Below are positions 5,975 to 7,667 of a DNA stretch of 7,667 nucleotides, piece by piece (the first letter of the stretch is position 1; each line of letters begins with the position of its first letter). This DNA is from Actinomycetota bacterium (GTDB lineage Bacteria > Actinomycetota > Actinomycetes > Nanopelagicales > Nanopelagicaceae): NCBI GenBank assembly GCA_009699165.1, contig WLOR01000069.1:1-7667 (forward strand), written 5' to 3'. The notes below the pieces were generated by a model. That model was not told where the DNA came from. It saw only the letters and a program-made list of their open reading frames with translations, and searched no databases. The translations under genes and the position numbers were made by a program.

Positions 5975-6226
5975 TTAGTTAACAGTTTCAGTAAGGATTG
6001 AGACACGGTTATTAGATACTGATAAGAAGCCACCACTTACGTTAAATGAAGTGGTGCTTCCATCAACTCCTTTAATGTTTACTGCGCCATCGACTAGAAC
6101 TCCAAAGAGCGGGGCATGATCACTGAGAATTCCGAGATCACCTTCGACTGTTCGGGCCGAGACAAATGTTGCCTCTCCCGACCAGACTCGCTCTGCTGGA
6201 GATACTAGTTCGACTTTAAGTGTCAT
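5975..6226 (-). CDS. atpC: F1Fo ATP synthase epsilon subunit, short form
   Basis: Epsilon is part of the rotor stalk, linking gamma to the c-ring. The 83-residue protein matches the N-terminal beta-sandwich domain: MTLKVELVSPAERVWSGEATFV at the start, then EGDLGILSDHAPLFGVL (28-44) and GGFLSVSNNRVSILTE (65-80). It ends right after this domain. Typical bacterial epsilon subunits have roughly 120-140 residues, with a C-terminal helical hairpin that can inhibit ATP hydrolysis; that part is absent. The frame beyond the stop reads into antisense murA and gives no helical remnant, so this looks like a natural short form and not a recent nonsense mutation. The ATG at 6226 is 7 bases past the atpD stop. 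GGAAAG on the minus strand (6242-6237) is a weak ribosome site 10 bases upstream. It is cotranscribed with atpD. Confidence 0.94.
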   Translation of the reverse strand: MTLKVELVSPAERVWSGEATFVSARTVEGDLGILSDHAPLFGVLVDGAVNIKGVDGSTTSFNVSGGFLSVSNNRVSILTETVN

Positions 6227-6233
6227 GAGTTAT

Positions 6234-7667
<1,434 letters not shown>

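Overview
The window looks like chromosomal core DNA from a streamlined actinobacterium with a GC content somewhat under 50% (estimated by eye). Three things point there. An ATP synthase beta/epsilon pair lies next to a divergent murA / PduO-type cobalamin adenosyltransferase pair, a neighbourhood I know from Actinobacteria such as Mycobacterium tuberculosis. MurA has Asp rather than Cys at its active-site loop, as in mycobacteria. A small CxxC...HxHxxC protein of a type common in actinobacterial genomes is also present. The very tight packing and moderate GC suggest the freshwater acI / Nanopelagicales group, but that placement is inference.

Layout from left to right: an aldehyde dehydrogenase (+); a small putative zinc-binding protein (-), convergent with it; a three-gene + strand operon of an ABC exporter ATPase, an ABC-2 permease and a small secreted four-cysteine protein; a PduO-type adenosyltransferase (-); murA (+), divergent from it; then atpC and atpD (-), which would be read from the right as the end of an atp operon. 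No RNA genes, mobile elements, CRISPR arrays or long repeats were seen, and there is no gene-free stretch over 50 bases. Taking the starts chosen here, only 118 of 7667 bases lie outside genes.

The main structural story is compaction. The two divergent gaps are 42 and 28 bases. Four genes (aldehyde dehydrogenase, ABC ATPase, adenosyltransferase, murA) have a TANNNT -10-like hexamer ending 6-7 bases before the ATG, the geometry expected of leaderless mRNAs. Both junctions inside the ABC operon are 8-base start/stop overlaps. The convergent pairs end 13 bases apart, overlap by 4 bases in a shared TTAA, or abut exactly, so there is no room for ordinary intergenic terminators.

Functionally the window mixes central energy metabolism (F1 ATPase), cell-wall precursor synthesis (MurA), cobalamin activation, aldehyde oxidation and an uncharacterised export module. 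I found no convincing new defence or mobile system. The items most worth a second look are the permease-coupled secreted protein, the tail-less ATP synthase epsilon subunit, the rearranged murA/adenosyltransferase block, and the leaderless and overlapping gene architecture.
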